This document shows, one piece after another, positions 6,514 to 9,933 of a stretch of DNA of 9,933 nt. Source of the stretch: Xanthobacteraceae bacterium (lineage in GTDB: Bacteria > Pseudomonadota > Alphaproteobacteria > Rhizobiales > Xanthobacteraceae); NCBI GenBank assembly GCA_030037185.1, contig JASHRR010000955.1, positions 1 to 9,933 on the forward strand. The letters run 5' to 3'. A program made the position numbers and the translations under genes. Every line of letters begins with the position of its first letter. Position 1 is the stretch's first letter. The notes below the pieces were generated by a model. That model had not been told where the DNA came from and ran no database searches. It saw only the letters and a program-made list of their open reading frames with translations.

Positions 6514-6913
6514 CGGCGCCCTTGCGCTCCCTGTAGACCGGCTGTAGCTGACTTAGCTGTAGTGGTGAAGCGATATCCTGGTAACGGCCGGTCCCGCATG
6601 CAGGTCGGACCGCCTCCCGGATGCGCCGCCGCACGGCCCCTTGCCAGAAGGGTTAACGAGGGTCTTATCCAGGCCGCGACATCACAAGCGTGTGAAGCCG
6701 TCCCAGTGTCAGCCGAAAATGTGTGCGCCCTAACGGCGGGCTCGTGGATGTTTTGTCGTTCGGGGACTCCCTGGGGTCTCGGAGAGCACCGACAAGCTCA
6801 TCGAGTAAGCAGGGAGGGCCCAGAACCTCGGCCAAAACCGAACAAAGCACAAACCTCAAGCCAATGCTTTGATCTTGCTTGTCAGCGGACAGGCCTTGGC
6901 CCGATCGGAGCCG
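6514..6913. other. Region without a supported gene
   Basis: The plus frame 6562-7041 is open but reads through the IS5 remnant in a frame that does not match the transposase, so it is not a gene. Short direct repeats GCTGTAG lie just after the crystallin gene stop (near 6541 and 6555). CTCCCTG and CAGGGAG, about 42 bases apart near 6773-6830, could pair, but the loop is too long to call a terminator. Parts may belong to the decayed insertion sequence whose tail follows. Confidence 0.35.
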
Positions 6914-7042
6914 GTGATGTTTGTCTGCTACTGCCGGCTCAAGGATTTCAGCCGCATTGCCAGGCGCTGCGACAAACTCAACTCGAAACTTTTTTAAAAA
7001 GTCTGCCTCGTGGCCGCCGTGGTCTACCGGCTGCCGGCTAAT
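6914..7042 (+). pseudogene. IS5-family transposase C-terminal remnant
   Basis: The frame from 6914 reads CRLKDFSRIARRCDKLNSKL and, after an internal TAA, VCLVAAVVYRL. This fits the end of IS5-type DDE transposases, where a catalytic glutamate helix is followed by a motif like RLKDFRRIATRYDKL and a final hydrophobic LAAVVYWL-type tail. Only about 40 residues of a protein usually near 250-300 remain. The glutamate, the other catalytic residues and the N-terminus are missing, and the in-frame stop confirms decay. No terminal inverted repeats were identified. The assignment rests on recalled family motifs. Confidence 0.6.
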
Positions 7043-7864
7043 CGGCGCCGACTTCTATTGCTTTCCAAGGAAGAGAAGTGAGCCGATAAAAGCGTTTCGC
7101 CTACCTCCCGCCAGCCCCACGCTTTCACGGTTCGACACTCCTCGCCAAGTCACATCGGAGATAATGGCGGTTGCCGCGCCAATCAAAACTTTCGTCGACA
7201 CAGCTCATCTTAAAACCTGCCCATCGGTGACATCCCCCTTGAAATTCCCATGACCTTAGTCTGAGCCCTTGTTTCCCGGCCATGCGCCCATGGCGATAGG
7301 TCATGTGCTCAAGATTATTGCATATTGCATCGTGGGCGGCGCTATCTCTGGCACACTCCTTTCGACATTGATGGCGGTCCGCAGAAATCATCATCAGGTC
7401 AGCGATACCGCCATGGACAGACGCGGATCTCCTCGCGCGGCGAAAGGGCCTGGCGCAGCTTTGCTCTAGCTGCCAAGCTTTCGGAGTTCAGTACGTCACG
7501 AGTTTCACAATCGAGGTCTTTATAATTAGTCATCGCGTTCGCCCCGACAGTAATCACAGTCATCTCGCCGAAGCCGCAATCGTCTATCCTCGGGCTCCAT
7601 TCAATCGGTTGCTCATCTCAGAGGCAGCCCTCTTCATCTCGTGGCCGAGTTGGGCATGAGATATGCCTGCCAAGATTTCCTCAAGGCTAAAACCGGTTTG
7701 CGTCCCAAGCCCGTTCCGCTGCGTACTCGGCAGACTGGCTTCAACGGCGTTCACTCATGCATCACGTCACATGCACGTGAATTCACCGTTCCGTGAGTAT
7801 CAGAGCAAAAGGACCACCTGCGAACTAACTGTGGTTTTAGCAAAGACCTCAATAGGAGCATTCC
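7043..7864. other. Mostly gene-free region with one doubtful small frame
   Basis: Apart from the weak 59-codon frame at 7290-7469, nothing here resembles a gene. Imperfect tandem sequence (CATGCA followed by CACGT, twice) lies at about 7756-7782, upstream of the small exported protein gene, and could be a binding site. Confidence 0.35.
7290..7469 (+). CDS. Doubtful small single-span membrane protein
   Basis: The ATG at 7290 opens a 59-codon frame. Residues 7-30 form one hydrophobic segment (LKIIAYCIVGGAISGTLLST), followed by a charged, flexible tail. The pattern would suit a small inner-membrane protein with a cytoplasmic tail. There is no Shine-Dalgarno site, the neighbourhood is degenerate, and no family was recognised, so it may be a chance frame. 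Confidence 0.22.
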   Translation: MAIGHVLKIIAYCIVGGAISGTLLSTLMAVRRNHHQVSDTAMDRRGSPRAAKGPGAALL

Positions 7865-8116
7865 ATGCGGATCCTGATATATCCGGTTGCTGCTGCAGCA
7901 ACGCTGGCGTCAGCGTTTCTGGCAGTACCAGCCCAGGCGGCGCCCTATCACACTTACGATGGACGATCAGGCGGGTTTGGCAGCGGGCCCTACTGGCAAG
8001 GCGAGCCGACAGATCGTCGTCCAATTTGGCGATACGGCTACTACCAGGGCAACGATCCCGATCCATTCATCCGGGGTCAAATCATGCGCGATCCAACAAA
8101 CGACGTACATCGTTAA
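7865..8116 (+). CDS. Small exported protein of unknown function
   Basis: This encodes 83 residues. A strong signal peptide covers 1-25 (MRILIYP, an alanine-rich core, and PAQA before the cut). The mature part of about 58 residues is rich in Gly, Tyr, Pro, Arg and Asp, has no cysteine, and is probably disordered or loosely folded (GGFGSGPYWQGE, WRYGYYQGNDPDPF). The start is an ATG with AGGAG six bases upstream (7854-7858), a convincing site. The gene stands alone. Small Gly/Tyr-rich secreted proteins of this design are frequent in Bradyrhizobium-like genomes and have no assigned role that I know of. It could be a periplasmic or secreted structural protein. Confidence 0.7.
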   Translation: MRILIYPVAAAATLASAFLAVPAQAAPYHTYDGRSGGFGSGPYWQGEPTDRRPIWRYGYYQGNDPDPFIRGQIMRDPTNDVHR

Positions 8117-8145
8117 CTATGCTCCGGCCTGCGCGCGCTGCCGCG

Positions 8146-8162
8146 GTTTAAGCGTTTAAGCG
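8146..8162. repeat. Direct repeat GTTTAAGCG, relative of the 2295-2312 element
   Basis: GTTTAAGCGTTTAAGCG is a tandem repeat located 30 bases after the stop of the small exported protein gene and about 30 bases beyond the stop of the possible 47-codon minus-strand gene. It matches the palindrome at 2295-2312 except for two C-to-T changes. Confidence 0.4.
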
Positions 8163-8190
8163 ACGGCGAGCAGATCGGAGCAGAGCGCCA

Positions 8191-8334
8191 TCAAGACATC
8201 AGCCGCCGGATCGCCCGCTCGCTGTCCGTGTAGGCGACGAGAGGAGGGGTGGTCTCGATGCTGCGGCCGTTGGCAGCTACGCCGGCGTGCTCCGCCTTCA
8301 AGGCTACCAACACCGGCCCCGCGGCTTCGCTCAT
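8191..8334 (-). CDS. Possible 47-codon gene
   Basis: The frame starts at an ATG (8334) and ends at TGA (8191-8193). It encodes a 47-residue protein beginning MSEAAGPVLVALKAEHAGVA and ending ERAIRRLMS. About 39 of 46 codons after the start end in G or C, which is high even for this DNA and typical of real genes here. No Shine-Dalgarno site is close to the ATG, and no family was recognised. It may be a small protein or the surviving piece of a longer gene. It would be convergent with the small exported protein gene at 7865-8116. Confidence 0.3.
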   Translation of the reverse strand: MSEAAGPVLVALKAEHAGVAANGRSIETTPPLVAYTDSERAIRRLMS

Positions 8335-8348
8335 CCGCGAGTGCCGCG

Positions 8349-8369
8349 GGGGCCCTCTATGTGGGCCCC
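8349..8369. terminator. GC-rich hairpin
   Basis: GGGGCCC (8349-8355) pairs with GGGCCCC (8363-8369) around a seven-base loop. No T run follows on either strand, so termination is only a possibility. It lies just upstream of the possible 47-codon minus-strand gene. Confidence 0.2.
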
Positions 8370-8476
8370 ACTCTTGTGCCCTTCGAAGGCGGCTGTCGCC
8401 ACAGCCTTACTTCCGCATTGAGGCAAGCATTTATATTTGCGTGGTCGCAGAGTAGCGTGCTGACAAATGCCACCTG

Positions 8477-8944
8477 TTAGAACTGAACACCTTCCATAGT
8501 CTTGAAACTCCCCTCTACTTCGTCAGCAGCCTCAGCATTCTTGGCTTGGTCGAATATCATACTCGGCAAGAGACCCTGCAAACATTCGATTTTCCTACGC
8601 GCCGCATCTGTCGGACGCAACCAAATCCATTTACTTGAATCGCCTTGGACGACGATCCTCTAAGCGCGATCGCTCGCGAACGCAACTCGTCGCTTCTTGC
8701 GTACCCAATTCAGCGACGTGTGCAGTAGCTCGCGCGCAATTCCGTGGTGGTGGAGTTCAGAAATCACATAGAGTCCTTGTATACCTCGGCGTGGTTTCCT
8801 TCGCCTCCCGGAATGTCCTTGCGAATTGCAAGCTTGAGAATCGATCGATTTACCGGTCGGTTTGTCTACGATACAAGCCGCTTTCGGCTCCTCGCTCTGA
8901 GCCTGATCACGATAAATGATGTATTTGGGCCAGTTTCTGATCAC
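8477..8944 (-). pseudogene. Interrupted minus-strand frame with an in-frame amber stop
   Basis: From a GTG at 8944 the minus frame runs 94 codons to TAG (8660-8662), then stays open for 60 more codons to TAA (8477-8479). The first part reads like GLYVISELHHHGIARELLH and the second ends like DQAKNAEAADEVEGSFKTME. Together they would form one protein of about 155 residues broken by a nonsense codon. No ribosome binding site precedes the GTG and no family was recognised. A competing open frame lies on the plus strand at 8744-8950, so chance openness in AT-richer DNA is possible. Confidence 0.2.
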
Positions 8945-8994
8945 GTATGATCAGGTGCGTCAGGTCGTCTCCATCGGGGAACCTGATCGATCAC
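8903..8994. repeat. Cluster of TGATCA sites with an 18-base hairpin
   Basis: TGATCA occurs at 8904-8909, 8938-8943 and 8948-8953, and the extended palindrome TGATCGATCA at 8984-8993. The two middle copies form a perfect hairpin, CTGATCA (8937-8943) with TGATCAG (8948-8954) around CGTA. The cluster begins directly after the stop of the SEC-C gene on its strand, so it could act in its 3' region or as a protein-binding array. Confidence 0.4.
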
Positions 8995-8995
8995 T

Positions 8996-9490
8996 TCATG
9001 GGGCTGGCGGGTCGAGCTTGGCGATGAGCCTGACGAAGACGGCTTCCAATCCAGAATCGTCGTACTGGTCCGGGCGCTGGCGGATAAACTCGAGTGCCTG
9101 ACGGTAGTATTGCGCGGCCTGTTTGTTGTCGCCCCGGGCCTCGTAGACCATGCCCAGGCGGTCGTAGCCGTCGTGCACGTCGGGAAAGCGTACCAGGAGA
9201 TCGCGGGCGGCGTGCTCTGCCTCGTCGAGCTTTCCGGCACGGACGAGTTTCACCGCCGCATTTGAGGCGTCAGCGAGCGCCACGTCCTCTTCGTACTCGG
9301 CGGCAAGCCTGTCGACAGTCTCCACAAGATCGGAATAGTTCCCGCCTCGCCCTTTCTTCCGGGCTTCAGTGAGGGCGGCCATCGCCTCACGCTCAGCCTC
9401 CTCCTCCTTCCTGAGGCAGCACTGCTTGAACTTCTTGCCGCTGCCGCACGGACATGGCTCGTTCCGCCCTGTCTTGGTTGTCATCTGCAT
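8996..9490 (-). CDS. SEC-C motif and TPR protein
   Basis: This encodes 164 residues. An N-terminal SEC-C zinc-binding motif, EPCPCGSGKKFKQCC, places the ligands at C13, C15, C24 and C25. In SecA the same motif binds zinc and the SecB chaperone; in many other proteins its partner is unknown. A charged helix follows (27-50), then a probable pair of TPR-like helical repeats (about 75-104 and 107-135; for example YDRLGMVYEARGDNKQAAQYY), a protein-interaction fold. No catalytic domain is present, so it is likely an adaptor in the cytoplasm. The start could be the ATG at 9490 or a second one at 9484; neither has a Shine-Dalgarno site, and leaderless translation is possible. The gene diverges from the HTH protein gene with only 14 bases between starts, so their promoters must overlap the opposite coding sequence. 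Confidence 0.8.
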   Translation of the reverse strand: MQMTTKTGRNEPCPCGSGKKFKQCCLRKEEEAEREAMAALTEARKKGRGGNYSDLVETVDRLAAEYEEDVALADASNAAVKLVRAGKLDEAEHAARDLLVRFPDVHDGYDRLGMVYEARGDNKQAAQYYRQALEFIRQRPDQYDDSGLEAVFVRLIAKLDPPAP

Positions 9491-9504
9491 ATCGGGGGGT
9501 AGAG

Positions 9505-9933
9505 GTGAACACGAAGGGGTTGCACGAGAAGTTTATCCACAACGTTCGCTTACATAAGCTGCTGGTCAAGTTCGACCACGATCTGGCCAGGGCCGCAAGG
9601 GCGCAGGGATGCTACTGCGGCGGCAAACTTCACTCGGCGCATTATCCGCGCAAGCCCAAGGGGGTGCCGGCGAACGTCAGGGAGTTCTATTGCGAGCGTC
9701 TGAGCCTGTGCTGCGCAGAGGATGACTGCCGAGAACGTATGACGCCGCCGTCGCTGAGGTTTCTCGGGCGCCGGGTCTACGTCGCCGTCACCATGTTGCT
9801 CGTCTCGGTCATGGTGAACGGCGGAACACGGGCGCAGTTGTCGAAACTGTCGCGCGAGTTTGGCGTCGATCGCCACACCGTCGCCCGCTGGCGGGAATGG
9901 TGGTGCACGACGTTCGTTCAGACCCGGTTCTGG
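9505..9933 (+). CDS. Zinc-ribbon and helix-turn-helix protein, transposon-associated type (partial)
   Basis: The gene runs off the window end; 143 residues are visible. The start is a GTG at 9505 with GGGGGG (9494-9499) five bases upstream. Residues 36-75 have a zinc-binding pattern: C36 and C38 (GCYCGG), C63, C69, C70 and C75 (SLCCAEDDC). A conserved-looking PPSLRFLGRRVY block follows, then a helix-turn-helix (about 108-133, QLSKLSREFGVDRHTVARW). I recognise this as the kind of protein found in rhizobial mobile-element clusters and often labelled transposase or HTH protein, but I cannot name the family and no DDE catalytic residues are visible. It most likely binds element DNA. Downstream genes outside the window would decide whether it belongs to a multi-gene transposon. 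Confidence 0.6.
   Translation, partial: MNTKGLHEKFIHNVRLHKLLVKFDHDLARAARAQGCYCGGKLHSAHYPRKPKGVPANVREFYCERLSLCCAEDDCRERMTPPSLRFLGRRVYVAVTMLLVSVMVNGGTRAQLSKLSREFGVDRHTVARWREWWCTTFVQTRFW

Larger units (their letters stand above)
8117..8995. other. Region of doubtful or broken reading frames
   Basis: This stretch holds the GTTTAAGCG repeat (8146-8162), a possible 47-codon gene on the minus strand (8191-8334), a GC hairpin (8349-8369), an interrupted minus-strand frame (8477-8944) and a TGATCA cluster (8903-8994). From about 8460 the base composition becomes noticeably richer in A and T than the flanking genes, which suggests a different origin. On the plus strand the frames at 8249-8455 and 8744-8950 are also open but unsupported. 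Confidence 0.4.

Noticed and set aside
6562..7041. Plus-strand frame of 159 codons
   Set aside because: It overlaps the IS5 transposase remnant in a different frame and has no ribosome binding site or family features.
8744..8950. Plus-strand frame of 68 codons with fairly protein-like sequence
   Set aside because: Starts in a GTG run without a Shine-Dalgarno site, opposite another open frame; neither strand can be preferred from sequence alone.
9550..9876. Minus-strand frame of 108 codons
   Set aside because: Antisense shadow of the zinc-ribbon/HTH gene, whose cysteine pattern, HTH and ribosome binding site support the plus strand.

Overview
The window looks like accessory DNA of a GC-rich alphaproteobacterium. 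A Bradyrhizobium-like member of the Rhizobiales is the best guess. The reasons are an invasion-associated locus B (IalB) protein, several tiny exported proteins of a rhizobial style, and relics of IS21-type and IS5-type insertion sequences. This placement is an inference from protein style and could not be tested by a search.

Layout. Bases 1-590 hold no gene I can support, only a possible terminator near 297-345. Bases 591-1113 are a collapsed IS21-family element: a 32-bp perfect inverted repeat, tandem units of about 23 bp of the kind found at IS21 ends, and an istA gene reduced to its N-terminal start joined to a piece of its C-terminal region. A collagen-like lipoprotein gene lies on the minus strand (1510-1908). 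It is divergent from a 78-codon exported protein gene (2789-3025), and about 880 bp of structured intergenic DNA separates them. The IalB-family gene is on the minus strand (3322-4098). A 1.3-kb stretch without a convincing gene separates it from a divergent exported beta/gamma-crystallin protein gene (5413-6513). After that come an eroded IS5-family transposase tail (6914-7042), a small exported protein gene (7865-8116), and an AT-richer stretch of broken or doubtful reading frames (about 8120-8995). At the right edge a SEC-C/TPR protein gene (minus) and a zinc-ribbon plus helix-turn-helix protein gene (plus, cut by the window end) diverge with only 14 bases between their starts.

How the genes fit together. 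Every convincing gene between 1510 and 8116 encodes a protein with an export signal: one lipoprotein, one IalB protein, one crystallin-fold protein and two small periplasmic or secreted proteins. They form no operon. Each stands alone with a large upstream region. Four have a clear Shine-Dalgarno site; the 78-aa gene has only a weak one. This reads as a scatter of stand-alone cell-envelope genes in DNA that has been crossed by mobile elements. I saw no defence system, CRISPR array, tRNA or rRNA. The least ordinary parts are the IS21-derived miniature structure, the collagen-like lipoprotein, the long nested hairpin at 2427-2486, and the tight divergent SEC-C/HTH pair.
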